From Secundilactobacillus collinoides DSM 20515 = JCM 1123 (lineage in GTDB: Bacteria > Bacillota > Bacilli > Lactobacillales > Lactobacillaceae), in contig NZ_AYYR01000106.1 in the NCBI RefSeq assembly GCF_001435975.1, forward strand, positions 26,565-90,564: a stretch of DNA of 64,000 bases. The letters are read 5' to 3'. The notes under the pieces are model-generated. The model saw only the letters and a program-made list of their open reading frames with translations. It was not told the origin of the DNA and searched no databases. Numbering within the stretch: position 1 is the first letter of the stretch; each line of letters opens with the position of its first letter. This document shows, piece after piece, positions 43,706 to 53,126 of this stretch. The position numbers and the translations under genes were made by a program.

Positions 43706-44596
43706 TTATGGGGTCATTTCCTGCATCATTTTCGCTAATTTGGCCTGCCACTTCATCATCGTCTGTAATTCCGAATTCGGATCATCAGGCGAAATCTGTC
43801 CAGTTAGAACCCGCACCCACTTCTTCGAGTTCGTGACCGCATGATCGACAAACGGATATAGTAGCGATAATTGCACCCTAAGCGACTCTGAGTACAACTG
43901 CTGAGTAATCGGGTCATCGTCAGCCACCACCTGTCCTAACGCCGCCTGTGTCGCTTGAACGATTGGAATGTCATCGAGCTCTGGAAGATCACTGGGTACC
44001 ACATCATGGGGCTGGCCGTCCAACCAAAGATAATGCACAGGCGTGTCCGTTTTTAACTTGTGCATTAATTCCAACAAACTCACCCGGACGATTGGCTTCA
44101 CAAACGGGTCAGTGAGCAGATGGGTTGCTGCAGCCAACCACTCTTTCAGTGGTAAGGCCTTACCAACTTCAAATTGATGCCGTTGACCCGTCAAATTCTG
44201 CGCGCTCAACTGATAAAACTGCTGGTAATCCTTTGAAAAGTGTGCGGTTTGCAAATACACATCTTCATATTCGGTCACGAGTACGCCCATTTCGTGAGGG
44301 ACAGCAGTCAACGTTTTCATAGCCACCCTGACCATCACGTTCAACCGGTTGGCCAACATTACCTTTGTCCAAAGAATAACGTGGTAATTATCTTCGAAGT
44401 ATGATTGTTCCTGTTCGCGCATCACCGCCAAGGCCGTTTCGGGACGACCCATTTCATAGCGGCTTTTCACCAATAGATGATTTAATTTAACGGTTTTTTC
44501 AGCCTGGTACAGCTGATCATATAAGTCCGCAGCCTTCGCCCAATTTTCATCGCTAAACGCGTCATTTGCAGATTTTAACAGCCTGTCGTTCGTCAT
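43706..44596 (-). CDS. TPR-like hypothetical protein (296 aa)
   Basis: Helical protein with N-terminal tetratricopeptide-like repeats (DRLLKSANDAFSDENWAKAADLYDQLYQ; LNHLLVKSRYEMGRPETALAVMREQ, in pieces) and a long C-terminal part without known motif. No membrane segment. The ATG follows GGGGGGCGGC. A terminator separates it from rnjB upstream; it may have its own promoter there. Role unknown, probably protein-protein contacts. Confidence 0.75.
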   Translation of the reverse strand: MTNDRLLKSANDAFSDENWAKAADLYDQLYQAEKTVKLNHLLVKSRYEMGRPETALAVMREQEQSYFEDNYHVILWTKVMLANRLNVMVRVAMKTLTAVPHEMGVLVTEYEDVYLQTAHFSKDYQQFYQLSAQNLTGQRHQFEVGKALPLKEWLAAATHLLTDPFVKPIVRVSLLELMHKLKTDTPVHYLWLDGQPHDVVPSDLPELDDIPIVQATQAALGQVVADDDPITQQLYSESLRVQLSLLYPFVDHAVTNSKKWVRVLTGQISPDDPNSELQTMMKWQAKLAKMMQEMTP

Positions 44597-44614
44597 TTAA
44601 GCCGCCCCCCTCAA

Positions 44615-44651
44615 AATAAAACCGCGCTCCATTACTGGAGTACGGTTTTAA
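44615..44651 (-). terminator. rnjB terminator
   Basis: Minus strand AAAACCGTACTCC, loop AGTAAT, GGAGCGCGGTTTT then ATTTTG, directly after the stop of rnjB. Confidence 0.75.
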
Positions 44652-46442
44652 TTAGTCGTCATTTTTAGCTGGCGTCTTCGTCTTTGAAGCGCCTTTTTTT
44701 GTCTTATCAGCAGCTGGCTTGTTATCGGCTGCCTTCTTTTTTTTACCCTTATTGCTCTTTGGCTTATGCCGCCGCGGATCAACTTCCATGATAACGGGCA
44801 GAATCACCGGATGACGCCGTGTTTGGTCAAACAGATAGTGGTTCAGCTTCTCACGGACGTCTTGCTTCAGGTGGGTCCAGTCGTACTCCTTGTTATCAAG
44901 GTTCTTTTGAACAACGTTCTTGATAATTTCAGCGCTTTCATGCATGAGATCCTTGTTCGCTTTTACGTAAACAAAGCCACGGGAAGTGATCTTCGGCTCA
45001 CCAATGATCTGCTTCTTTTTATGGTCGATCGTAACCACAGCCACAAAAATACCGTCTTCAGACAGGACTTTTCGGTCACGCAGGACAATGTTGCCGATGT
45101 CCCCGACCCCGATACCATCAATCATGGTGTTACCCACTTCAATGCTGCCGCTGAGAACCATTTCGCCCTTATCGTAAACGAGTTGATCACCCTTCGCAGT
45201 CAAGAAAATGTGATCGGCCTTCATACCAACTGCCTCAGCAGCGTGCGCATGCGCTGAAAGTAACCGGAATTCCCCCTGAATGGGAATCAGATAAGTCGGG
45301 TGAAGCAAGTTGATCATCAACTGCAGATCATTTTTGCTGGCGTGACCGGAGGAGTTTAACTCATCCGAGATGGCTTTGACTTCGCCACCGGCCCGATAGA
45401 TCATGTCCCGTGTTTTGGCCACAGTCGTTTCCATCGCGTGGGATGGTGTCGTTGTGATAAAGACGAGGTCGCCCTCATCAATACTGAGCCCTTTTTCTTG
45501 GCCGTTTGCCATCCGTTGCAAGGCCTTAATTGGCTCGCCCATCCGACCGGTCTGAATGATGGTGACCTGTTCAGGGGCCAGTTTTTCCAAGTCTTCTTGT
45601 TTGATCAATAAATCGTCGGCCGGCAGAATCAATTTGTTCAGTCGCAGTGCGGTATCTACGATTTTTTCAATATCGCGTCCCGTTAGCAGGATTTTCCGAT
45701 TGTTGCGCGCAGCAGCATTAAAAATCTGCTGTAATCGCACAATGTTTGAGCCGACACTCGCAACAATGACCCGCCCATTATGGTAGTTCAGGGTCTCGTC
45801 GACCATTTCAGCGATATCACGTTCACTCGCTGTTTCATTAGGATTTTCGGCATTAGCAGAATCACTCAACAACGCCAAAACACCCTGTTTCCCAATTTCA
45901 GCTAACCGGGCATAGTCGGTCTGATAACCCTTGGAGGCCGTCTGATCAAACTTAAAGTCGCCGGTATACACAATGTTGCCAGAAGCGGTGCCCAACACGA
46001 TACCCATTGATTCTGGAATCGAGTGTGTCGTTTTAAAGAACGAAACGGTCACATCGCCAAAATCAATTTCAGTACGCTCGTCAACCACGTGAAAATCATC
46101 AAAATCTTTCGAGTTAGGATCATCTTTAACGTTAAGTTTCGCCAATTCAATCGTCATTTCTGAGCCAAAAACGGGCACGTTGAATTCACTCAAAAAGTAC
46201 GGCAGTGCCCCAATGGCATCCGCGTGACCGTGAGTCAAAAATACCCCAACGATCCGGTCCTTATTTTCACGTAAATAATTATAATCTGGAATCACAATAT
46301 CGATCCCAAGTAGTTCGTTTTCAGGGTATTTCAACCCGCAATCAAGAACATAAATACCATCGTTAACGTCAACGACGTACATATTCTTACCGTTTTCGCG
46401 AACACCGCCCAACGGCATAATTTTTACTGTTGCTTCTTCCAT
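44652..46442 (-). CDS. rnjB: ribonuclease J2
   Basis: 596 residues. Metallo-beta-lactamase/beta-CASP fold with LTHGHADAIGALP where active J1 enzymes have HGHxDHIGG; loss of the second histidine marks J2, which works mainly as partner of J1 in mRNA turnover and rRNA maturation. Later motifs SDSANAENP, the beta-CASP domain (~205-380) and the C-terminal domain are present. The end is a lysine/alanine-rich extension (~565-596) beyond the usual length. GAGGTGAATT precedes the ATG. Position beside rpsO is typical for J2. Confidence 0.93.
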   Translation of the reverse strand: MEEATVKIMPLGGVRENGKNMYVVDVNDGIYVLDCGLKYPENELLGIDIVIPDYNYLRENKDRIVGVFLTHGHADAIGALPYFLSEFNVPVFGSEMTIELAKLNVKDDPNSKDFDDFHVVDERTEIDFGDVTVSFFKTTHSIPESMGIVLGTASGNIVYTGDFKFDQTASKGYQTDYARLAEIGKQGVLALLSDSANAENPNETASERDIAEMVDETLNYHNGRVIVASVGSNIVRLQQIFNAAARNNRKILLTGRDIEKIVDTALRLNKLILPADDLLIKQEDLEKLAPEQVTIIQTGRMGEPIKALQRMANGQEKGLSIDEGDLVFITTTPSHAMETTVAKTRDMIYRAGGEVKAISDELNSSGHASKNDLQLMINLLHPTYLIPIQGEFRLLSAHAHAAEAVGMKADHIFLTAKGDQLVYDKGEMVLSGSIEVGNTMIDGIGVGDIGNIVLRDRKVLSEDGIFVAVVTIDHKKKQIIGEPKITSRGFVYVKANKDLMHESAEIIKNVVQKNLDNKEYDWTHLKQDVREKLNHYLFDQTRRHPVILPVIMEVDPRRHKPKSNKGKKKKAADNKPAADKTKKGASKTKTPAKNDD

Positions 46443-47154
46443 AATTCACCTCAAACTGTCTTCTATCTCATTTTTGAGCGTATTTGTCATTCTTGATAAA
46501 TACACATCACTAACTTTTTCCCTAAATTCACTAATTTAGGCACGACTACAAGCTGTCATTAGTTTATCACACTTTGGTAACCTGTGGAAGAAGCTAGCGG
46601 ATGGAAGTCTTTGTCCGCCAAAAATGCACCCATCATAACTGAATAAGCACCCCCGACTTCACGCAATATCCCTCATTAGCCTGCTTAACTGACAATGTCG
46701 CTGAATTGAGATTTATCATACTTCGGCCGCTTGGAAAACCTCATCTCCTGTTTCCTCCATGCGGAACCGAAAAACACTTTTCACTGCTGTCCATTTCAAA
46801 ATATGAACACTGCCGTCCACCGTTTGCACAAACGCAGTCTAGTTGGTTTATTCTACTTTAATAAGCGGAGGCAGCTGCACCTCGCCGTATTTTAAAAGCA
46901 AATAATTTTGACTATTATTGTTTTTGGAAAGCCCTTTGAAAAAGCGCCTCGCCAGCAACAAAGCTTAAATTACGGTTAATTTCAGCACGCACTTTTTAAA
47001 TACGTTACCTTAACACAATATTATGTATATTTCGTCAAAACCCTAACGTGCCCATCGGGACAGCTTTGCTGTTTGGTCGCGACTCTACGCTTCAATGCCG
47101 CTGTCGTTCATTCACAGTTCAAGGAGGTTGATTGCTATGCCGGCTTCTCACCAG
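46443..47154. other. 710-bp intergenic stretch upstream of rnjB
   Basis: No supported gene. It must hold the rnjB promoter. A strong AAGGAGGTTGATTGCT precedes an ATG at 47137 on the plus strand, but the frame then runs through the rpsO terminator and antisense to rpsO, so I do not call it. It may be a decayed gene start. Confidence 0.5.
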
Positions 47155-47192
47155 ACAAAAAAAGAGAACCACCGAAAGGCAGTTCTCTTGAT
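47155..47192 (-). terminator. rpsO terminator
   Basis: Minus strand AGAGAACTGCC, loop TTTC, GGTGGTTCTCT, then seven T; 12 bases after the rpsO stop. Confidence 0.85.
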
Positions 47193-47203
47193 AAGACGTA
47201 ATA

Positions 47204-47473
47204 TTAACGACGCAGACCCAAGTTTTGGATCAAGTCACGGTAACGTTGTACGTCTGACTTACGAAGGTAAGCCAATAAGTTACGACGGTGACCGATTTTC
47301 TTCATCAAACCGCGTTGTGAATGGAAGTCCTTCTTGTGGGCCTTCATATGATCGTTAATGCTGTTGATATCAGCAGTTAAAACAGCAATTTGCACTTCAG
47401 CTGAACCAGTATCGCCATCGTGACGTGCGTATTGCTTGATGATTTCGTTTTTCTTTTCTTGACTAATAGCCAT
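47204..47473 (-). CDS. rpsO: 30S ribosomal protein S15
   Basis: 89 residues from ATG 47473 (AGGTGGGAAT upstream), the standard length. Sequence [24 protein letters not shown], in parts, then [33 protein letters not shown], is clearly S15, which binds 16S rRNA helices 20-22. Transcribed from its own promoter with a ~95-base leader, likely the site of S15 autoregulation, though I could not fold a specific motif. Confidence 0.98.
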   Translation of the reverse strand: MAISQEKKNEIIKQYARHDGDTGSAEVQIAVLTADINSINDHMKAHKKDFHSQRGLMKKIGHRRNLLAYLRKSDVQRYRDLIQNLGLRR

Positions 47474-47574
47474 GGTAAAAATTCCCACCTTAATATATTA
47501 TTTTGATTCACCCAATACTGAGTTACCGTGAGTGAGATCACGCGAAACTAAGTACGGGCATCTGAACCTTAATC

Positions 47575-47603
47575 ATTGTACACAACATCGTGCTTGAACA
47601 CAA
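47575..47603 (-). promoter_or_regulatory. rpsO promoter
   Basis: Minus strand TTGTGT (47603-47598), 17 bp, TACAAT (47580-47575). It gives a leader of roughly 95 bases before rpsO. Confidence 0.6.
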
Positions 47604-47650
47604 GCCATTTCATTATCAAGTATTTTTACTTTACATTTCGGATAGAGGTG

Positions 47651-47679
47651 TTGCAATCACCCTTTAGATTCTGTATAAT
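47651..47679 (+). promoter_or_regulatory. rpsT promoter
   Basis: TTGCAA (47651), 17 bp, TATAAT (47674-47679). Divergent from the rpsO promoter. Confidence 0.7.
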
Positions 47680-47738
47680 AACACTCGTTGAATATTTAAA
47701 AAGCCATTTGGCTCTTTTTTACTGTGGAGGTGAAATCA

Positions 47739-48002
47739 TTGCCAATTATCAAATCTGCTATCGAACGTGCCAAGACTAACGTTAAGGCAAACAAGCGCAA
47801 CTCAGCACAGCTCAGCACTATGCGGACTACTGTTAAGAAGTTCGAAACTGCTGTCACTGCTCATGATGAAAAGGCTGCTGACTTATACGTCGCTGCATCA
47901 AGCGCTGTTGACAAAGCCGCTTCAAAGGGTTTAATCAAGCGTAACAAAGCTGCTCGTGACAAGTCACGGATGGCTGCTCGTCTTGCTAAAGCAAACGCCT
48001 AA
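47739..48002 (+). CDS. rpsT: 30S ribosomal protein S20
   Basis: 87 residues from a TTG at 47739, with GGAGGTGAAATCA upstream; this gives the usual (M)[13 protein letters not shown] start. Highly basic, helical S20: [22 protein letters not shown] and [20 protein letters not shown]20 is often started by UUG in bacteria, which serves its control. Divergent from rpsO, followed by a strong terminator, monocistronic. Confidence 0.96.
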   Translation: MPIIKSAIERAKTNVKANKRNSAQLSTMRTTVKKFETAVTAHDEKAADLYVAASSAVDKAASKGLIKRNKAARDKSRMAARLAKANA

Positions 48003-48019
48003 CTTAAACTTAAACACCA

Positions 48020-48058
48020 TAAAAAAGACTGATTCCTTGCGAATCAGTCTTTTTTTGC
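48020..48058 (+). terminator. rpsT terminator
   Basis: AAAAAAGACTGATTC, loop CTTGC, GAATCAGTCTTTTTTT. Could act in both directions, ending holA as well. Confidence 0.9.
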
Positions 48059-48112
48059 GTTGTCCTCGCAAACCATTAATTTCGCTAACATCCCAAGTGC
48101 CTGCTTGCCGTG

Positions 48113-49141
48113 TTAAGCCACCTCATTCAAAAATTTTAGCATAAACAGTTCGAATAAAGTCTCGGGATCCTTAGTCGATGATTTCAACGATTTTTCAATG
48201 TCGATCAGGCCTAGATAAGCCCGTTTTAAATCATCTAATTTCAGCCTTCTGGTACTTTGCATCGCCAATTTAACACGGTATGGGTGCACCTTTAAAGTGC
48301 TTGCAATACTACCCTGGCTATAACCGTTTTTCACCAATATCTTGGTTTGAATCAACAGTCGAAATTGGCTGACCAGCACGGCGTTAATTCTAAGCGGCTC
48401 TTCCTTGGTCAAAATCAACTGACGATAAAGCGACAACGCCGCATCGATTTGCTTGGACATGACATCGTTCACCAGATCAAAAACGTTTTGGTCCAGCGAC
48501 TTGGTCACCAATTCCTGGACCACATCCACACCGATCTGCTTGGAATCATAACTGGCCATTTTCAACTTAGGCAGTTCGTTCATAATCAACGACAGATCTG
48601 ATCCTGTTCGTTGCAGTAGTTTGCTAAACGCTTCCGGCTGCATCTGAAACCCATTATTTTGCAAATCAGTTTCAACCAACTGCTTGATTTGGTGTTCGCC
48701 GATTGCTTCCAAGGAAACGACTTCGGCCACCTTTTTGAGCGTTTTGACCACTTTTTTTCGGCTGTCAAGCTTACCAGTTGTGGCCAAAAAAACGATGACA
48801 GTCGTGGGCTCTGGATGTTTAAGATATGTCAAAAGACTGTCCATATCATGATCAACCTTAATCCCCTTATGCGGATCAGTCGTTAAAAAGTAGGCATGGT
48901 CCACAAAGACCAGCCGGCGGTCACCAAAAAACGGCGCCGACATCGCATCATCTAACGCCTGTGCAATGGGTGTCGATTCCATATCATAACTCGCAAAATT
49001 CATGGTCCGTTCCTCTTCCGGGATCAGTCCGGTGAACGTGTTTTTTAAGCGGTTCACTAAATAGGCCTGATCACCAGTAATCAGATAGACCGAGACCGGC
49101 GTGTGATTGTGTAATGATTTCATGACCGTTTCGTAACTCAA
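48113..49141 (-). CDS. holA: DNA polymerase III subunit delta
   Basis: 342 residues. N-terminal AAA+-like domain without a P-loop (SVYLITGDQAYLVNRLKNTF), SSDLSLIMNELPKL and the C-terminal collar domain (NAVLVSQFRLLIQTKILVKNGYSQGSIASTLKVHPYRVK in pieces). Part of the clamp loader. TTG start, with GGAGGAAAAAGA upstream, overlapping the comEC stop by four bases; the com-holA-rpsT order is common in Firmicutes. Confidence 0.93.
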   Translation of the reverse strand: MSYETVMKSLHNHTPVSVYLITGDQAYLVNRLKNTFTGLIPEEERTMNFASYDMESTPIAQALDDAMSAPFFGDRRLVFVDHAYFLTTDPHKGIKVDHDMDSLLTYLKHPEPTTVIVFLATTGKLDSRKKVVKTLKKVAEVVSLEAIGEHQIKQLVETDLQNNGFQMQPEAFSKLLQRTGSDLSLIMNELPKLKMASYDSKQIGVDVVQELVTKSLDQNVFDLVNDVMSKQIDAALSLYRQLILTKEEPLRINAVLVSQFRLLIQTKILVKNGYSQGSIASTLKVHPYRVKLAMQSTRRLKLDDLKRAYLGLIDIEKSLKSSTKDPETLFELFMLKFLNEVA

Positions 49142-51345
49142 TCTTTTTCCTCCTTCATCACCGTTTCCCAGTATCCGGGGTGATGATCCCGAAACCGGTA
49201 TCGGATCATGCCGTTTGTTTGCGTATTAAAAAATGGCACGTGCTGCTGTGCAAGGGTTGCTAACGTTTCTGGATTGGGGTGTCCGTAGCGATTATTGCGT
49301 CCCGCTGAGATAATGCCCCACTTTGGTTTCAAAGCCTGAATAAATTCAGGTGCCGATGCCGTTTTGCTCCCATGGTGCCCAAGTTTCAGCACATCCGTCC
49401 TGAGGTTAGGATAATGCGCAATGACATCCTTTTCGCCCTCCTGACCCAAATCACCAGTAAAGGTGAAACGCAACCCGCCATATACGCCCGTTAAAACCAT
49501 TGAATCTTCGTTGCCGCCTAATCCCGGGGTGAACGGATGAAGCACATCTAAACCGGACCCAGTGATGTGCTGACCTGCATGAACGCTAATCAGTTTTGTG
49601 TGTTTCAATCCAGGCCTAATTCGTCTCATAAACTGCGGGTTGGCCGCCATCCCCCAGGGGATGTACAACCGTTTAACATCCATTGTCTGCAAAACATCGC
49701 CAACAAAACCAACGTGATCCGCGTCCTGATGTGATAAGCATAACGCATCGATTCGATGGATACCCATACTCTTCATATAGTTAATATTCAGGCGTAATGC
49801 CCGACTGCGTCTTTTGACCTGGTGGCCGCCAAAGAAAACGTCCCCACCAGTGTCAATCATGGTAATCTGACGACCAAGTGGTTCCCTGATCATAAAACTG
49901 TCACCCTGACCAATATCAAAAAACGTGACCTCGCCTTTCACAGGAAAGTGGATCAGCATAAAGGCAAGCGTGTAGACTGCTGTCAACCCAATGATAACTT
50001 GGCGCTGATGCCGACCGGCTAAAAGAAGCAGGGTCAGCACAACCAACGCAATAACGAGTAAGATATGCGGTTTGCCGAAAGTGATCATCCCCGGCATCGC
50101 CGCGATTGCGTCCAACGCCCGCGTAAACCAGCCTAATAAATGATCGCACATTTGCGCCAACATTGGAAATTTCAAGCCGACAACGGCCCCAATGAGTGTC
50201 ACTGGAAAAATAAGCCAGCTAAATACTGGAAGAATCAATAAGTTTGCTAGTAAGGACCAGATGTGCCATTGGTACACATGGTAGAGCACAAAGGGCAGAC
50301 TCACCAGATTAAGCAGCATCGTTTTGGCAAAAGCCGACCGTCCCTCAACGAAAATCAGTGCAAACGCCAAGGCATAGCTTAATTGGCCGCCCAGTTGCAT
50401 CAGCAGCGCGGGATACCAGATCAAAGCCAGCATCAAACTCAGTCCCCATAACGTTAATGGCGATATCTTCCACCCGGCTAATGCGGCAATTATAACAAGC
50501 ATTGACACTAATATTGCTCGCAGCAGGCTCGGTGCCGCCCCAGCCAGAATATAGTACGAGGGCAGCACTAGTATGAGTATCACGTTCACCATGGTCTCAG
50601 AGCACCGCAATCGTTTCAGAACAAAGGCGACCAACGCTGTTAACCACACCACGTGAAAACCTGAAATACTAAACAAATGAATCAGACCCAGGTCAGTTAC
50701 AGCAGACAGATTATCGTAAAAATTATCCGCACGAAATCCGAGAAACAGCCCTTGAACATACATTGCAAGCAATGGCGGCAGCCGTTTTGTCTGAAGAATC
50801 AATCGTTGTCGAATGGCGTGACAGCCATTCAGCCAACTTTGCCAAAGCGTTCTCGGAACCGCCGGGCGAACCGCCACCAACCGTGAAATCTTGACCCGGT
50901 TAAAGACCCCGTTTTGACGCTGATACTCACCGTAATCAAACTCATTGACGTTCGTAGCCGGTGCGAATTGCTGGATGTCTCCAGCCACTGTCATCACGCT
51001 GGTTTTCATAACCCGCCATTGCGGCTCCGGTTTTTCGCCTTCGCCGACATAGTACTGGCCGGTTACAAGTTGGCCAGTCGGCAGCCGGCCCTTCACCTGA
51101 ACGCTATCCGGGCCAACCAAAACGTCATCTGGTTGCACGCGCAATTGAACCGTGGTATTTGTCATTTCTGGCAGGGTTCGCTGCTGGCGCTGATCATGCT
51201 GAAATGCAAACCAGCACCCAAATACCACGCTCACAACTAACGCCCAGATGGCAATCACGCGATCCCTCAACAAAAGAATTCGAACCGCCCAGATGCCAGT
51301 CAATCCAGCCGCCACCCAGAATTGGCCAAAGAAACAGCCGCTCAA
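49138..51345 (-). CDS. comEC: competence DNA channel ComEC/Rec2
   Basis: 735 residues. N-terminal OB-like extracellular domain, ~8-10 membrane spans of the Competence domain (LGLIHLFSISGFHVVWLTALVAFVLKRL; hallmark SISGFHV), and a C-terminal metallo-beta-lactamase domain (FFDIGQGDSFMI; LCLSHQDADHVGF; LKLGHHGSKTA). It forms the DNA entry channel. Start codon uncertain: the TTG at 51345 is the first usable one and has a weak ribosome site; no ATG/GTG exists between it and comEB. Confidence 0.9.
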   Translation of the reverse strand: MSGCFFGQFWVAAGLTGIWAVRILLLRDRVIAIWALVVSVVFGCWFAFQHDQRQQRTLPEMTNTTVQLRVQPDDVLVGPDSVQVKGRLPTGQLVTGQYYVGEGEKPEPQWRVMKTSVMTVAGDIQQFAPATNVNEFDYGEYQRQNGVFNRVKISRLVAVRPAVPRTLWQSWLNGCHAIRQRLILQTKRLPPLLAMYVQGLFLGFRADNFYDNLSAVTDLGLIHLFSISGFHVVWLTALVAFVLKRLRCSETMVNVILILVLPSYYILAGAAPSLLRAILVSMLVIIAALAGWKISPLTLWGLSLMLALIWYPALLMQLGGQLSYALAFALIFVEGRSAFAKTMLLNLVSLPFVLYHVYQWHIWSLLANLLILPVFSWLIFPVTLIGAVVGLKFPMLAQMCDHLLGWFTRALDAIAAMPGMITFGKPHILLVIALVVLTLLLLAGRHQRQVIIGLTAVYTLAFMLIHFPVKGEVTFFDIGQGDSFMIREPLGRQITMIDTGGDVFFGGHQVKRRSRALRLNINYMKSMGIHRIDALCLSHQDADHVGFVGDVLQTMDVKRLYIPWGMAANPQFMRRIRPGLKHTKLISVHAGQHITGSGLDVLHPFTPGLGGNEDSMVLTGVYGGLRFTFTGDLGQEGEKDVIAHYPNLRTDVLKLGHHGSKTASAPEFIQALKPKWGIISAGRNNRYGHPNPETLATLAQQHVPFFNTQTNGMIRYRFRDHHPGYWETVMKEEKD

Positions 51346-51379
51346 ACAGCCTACTAAAACAGCAAGCCAAATAATTGTT

Positions 51380-51865
51380 TTATTGATGGTCAGTTAAATA
51401 GGTCTCAAAAGAAGCCCGTTTAATCATTTCCTCGTCCAAAGTGACTTGGTTTAATTCAACATTTTTCATTTTAATCAATTCCATTGCGTACGGATCATTA
51501 TGGTAGTTGCGCAGGTATGAAATCTTTTTGATGCCAGCTTGCAGCAACATTTTCGTGCATTGCAGGCACGGAAAATCGGTGACATAAATCTCAGCTCCAT
51601 CCGTCCGTTCGCCAAATTTGGCGCACTGCAAAATCGCATTCATTTCAGCATGAATCGTCCGCACACAATGCCCGTCAACGAGGTAACACCCCTCATCGAT
51701 ACAGTGCACATCGCCGGAAACAGACCCGTTATACCCGCCAGCTATGATTCGCTTGTCACGAACAATCGTGGCCCCAACGGAAAGTCGATTACAAGTACTT
51801 CGACTGGCCAACAGGACAGATTGCATCATAAAGTATTGATCCCAAGGAATTCTCTTTTTCGTCAT
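51380..51865 (-). CDS. comEB: ComEB / dCMP deaminase
   Basis: 161 residues. Cytidine/deoxycytidylate deaminase motif: HAEMNAILQCAKFG with catalytic Glu, and PCLQCTKML for zinc. Converts dCMP to dUMP; its presence in the com operon is conserved although not needed for uptake. GGAGGCAAAAAC precedes the ATG. 34 bases ahead of the comEC start. Confidence 0.93.
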   Translation of the reverse strand: MTKKRIPWDQYFMMQSVLLASRSTCNRLSVGATIVRDKRIIAGGYNGSVSGDVHCIDEGCYLVDGHCVRTIHAEMNAILQCAKFGERTDGAEIYVTDFPCLQCTKMLLQAGIKKISYLRNYHNDPYAMELIKMKNVELNQVTLDEEMIKRASFETYLTDHQ

Positions 51866-51968
51866 GTTTTTGCCTCCGATAATGACGTAACGCTCTCAAT
51901 TTTTCACTTAAGTTGAACAAAACTCAGTATACCAAAAAATTGAAAAACCACCTAACATCTCGCAAGAT

Positions 51969-52610
51969 TCAGACCGCGAGTTGCGGTTTTAAACGTTCAA
52001 ATGTCTTGTCACCAAATCCGGAAACGTTCTTAATATCTTCGATGGATTGAAATTGCCCCTTGGCACTCCGGTAATCAATGATTTTTTGTGCTTTCTTTTC
52101 GCCAACACCGTCAAGTTGTTGAAGTTGTTCTAAATCGGCCGAATTCAAATTAACTTGGGGTGCTTCGCTGCTGGCACCCGCACCAGCGCCGCCTGTTGCC
52201 ATAGACGGTGCCGTTTCGCCGCGTTTTGGAATATAGACCACTTGCTGATCAGTTAACCGCTGGGCTAAGTTCACTTGTTTCTGATCCGCACTGGCCGCAA
52301 ATCCACCGGCCAATTGAACCGCATCGATCACTCGCATATCACCGGTCACTTTTTTTAACCCAGGATTCTTCACAGCACCTTTGATATCCACATACATCGT
52401 CATTGATTGACTGGCAGCCGCACTCGGTGCACTGCTGCTGGCCACAGCTAAGCTATCAGATATCACGGCAGATTCCGGTTGCGCCGTTGTCTGTTGTGGG
52501 GCTTGATGCAGCATCAAAAACATGATTCCGATTGCTGCAACGGCAATCCCCGCAATGAGCCAAACTTCTCGCCCCATCGTTCCTAACAGTTCCTTTAACC
52601 TATCCAACAC
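51969..52610 (-). CDS. comEA: competence DNA receptor ComEA
   Basis: 213 residues from GTG (GGAGGAATA upstream). One membrane span (EVWLIAGIAVAAIGIMFLML), Ala/Ser-rich linker, SLBB domain (MYVDIKGAVKNPGLKKVTGDMRVIDAVQLAGGF, in pieces) and two C-terminal helix-hairpin-helix motifs (LNSADLEQLQQLDGVGEKKAQKIIDYR; IEDIKNVSGFGDKTFERL) that bind double-stranded DNA. First gene of comEA-comEB-comEC-holA. Confidence 0.95.
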   Translation of the reverse strand: MLDRLKELLGTMGREVWLIAGIAVAAIGIMFLMLHQAPQQTTAQPESAVISDSLAVASSSAPSAAASQSMTMYVDIKGAVKNPGLKKVTGDMRVIDAVQLAGGFAASADQKQVNLAQRLTDQQVVYIPKRGETAPSMATGGAGAGASSEAPQVNLNSADLEQLQQLDGVGEKKAQKIIDYRSAKGQFQSIEDIKNVSGFGDKTFERLKPQLAV

Positions 52611-52650
52611 TATTCCTCCCTTCTTACCCCTTAACTACGTGGGAGAAAAT

Positions 52651-52692
52651 AAAAAAGTTTGTCGCGATTGAAAATAACGGCAAACTTTTTTG
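52651..52692 (-). terminator. terminator upstream of comEA
   Basis: AAAAAAGTTTG ... CAAACTTTTTT, symmetric and bidirectional. It would stop leftward transcripts from the coaD/sepM side. Confidence 0.7.
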
Positions 52693-52860
52693 TTTTAGAA
52701 TTTGGTATGGTGTTAACTAAATGTCGGTTGTTTGTCGGTCAGTTAACATTGTTTGAAATGACTTGATGTGAATCTGGTCGATGGTTCTTAGGTGGGCGAA
52801 TAGCGCCCATTTTCGCACGTTATTTGTCCTTTTTGGATTATAAATCTCAGATAACTTTTT

Positions 52861-53122
52861 GGGTCTCTGCTTTCGAGACTAAACGTGCAGTGGGATACCC
52901 GGGTGTTTTGGCTGTGAGGTTTTGGTTGCTCACATTGAGTTGCGAGCATTATTTGGGACTTAAGGAGTAGAGCTTCCTGATGGGTGGGTCTCTGTCCTCG
53001 AGACTAAACGTGCTGCGCAAGCCAGGGGGCTACTACGTAAGGGACTCTGGCAAATATGCCAAGTTCAGGCATATCTGCCAGAGTCCCTTACGCTCCGCCC
53101 CCTAAACGGCTTGCTCCGCACT
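52861..53122. repeat. repeat-rich intergenic block with giant nested palindrome
   Basis: GGGTCTCTG...TCGAGACTAAACGTGC occurs twice (52861 and 52986), each carrying its own GTCTC/GAGAC hairpin. The second copy continues into nested inverted repeats: outer arms GTGCTGCGCAAGCC / GGCTTGCTCCGCAC (53010-53120), then GGGGGC/GCCCCC, then a ~22-bp stem AAGGGACTCTGGCAAATATG / CATATCTGCCAGAGTCCCTT around 53040-53090. No ORF. A related GGTCTCTGCTTC..GAGAC motif lies at 56885. Confidence 0.75.
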
Positions 53123-53126
53123 CTCT

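Noticed and set aside
44766..45257. 163-codon plus-strand ORF
   Set aside because: Shadow of rnjB, no ribosome site, no domain.
44652..46442. Loss of a metal-binding histidine (HGHADA) as a sign of a broken RNase J
   Set aside because: This change is the normal state of RNase J2 in Firmicutes.
47095..47358. 87-codon plus-strand ORF with a good ribosome site at 47137
   Set aside because: The codons run through the rpsO terminator and antisense to rpsO; I keep the ribosome site as a finding but not the gene.
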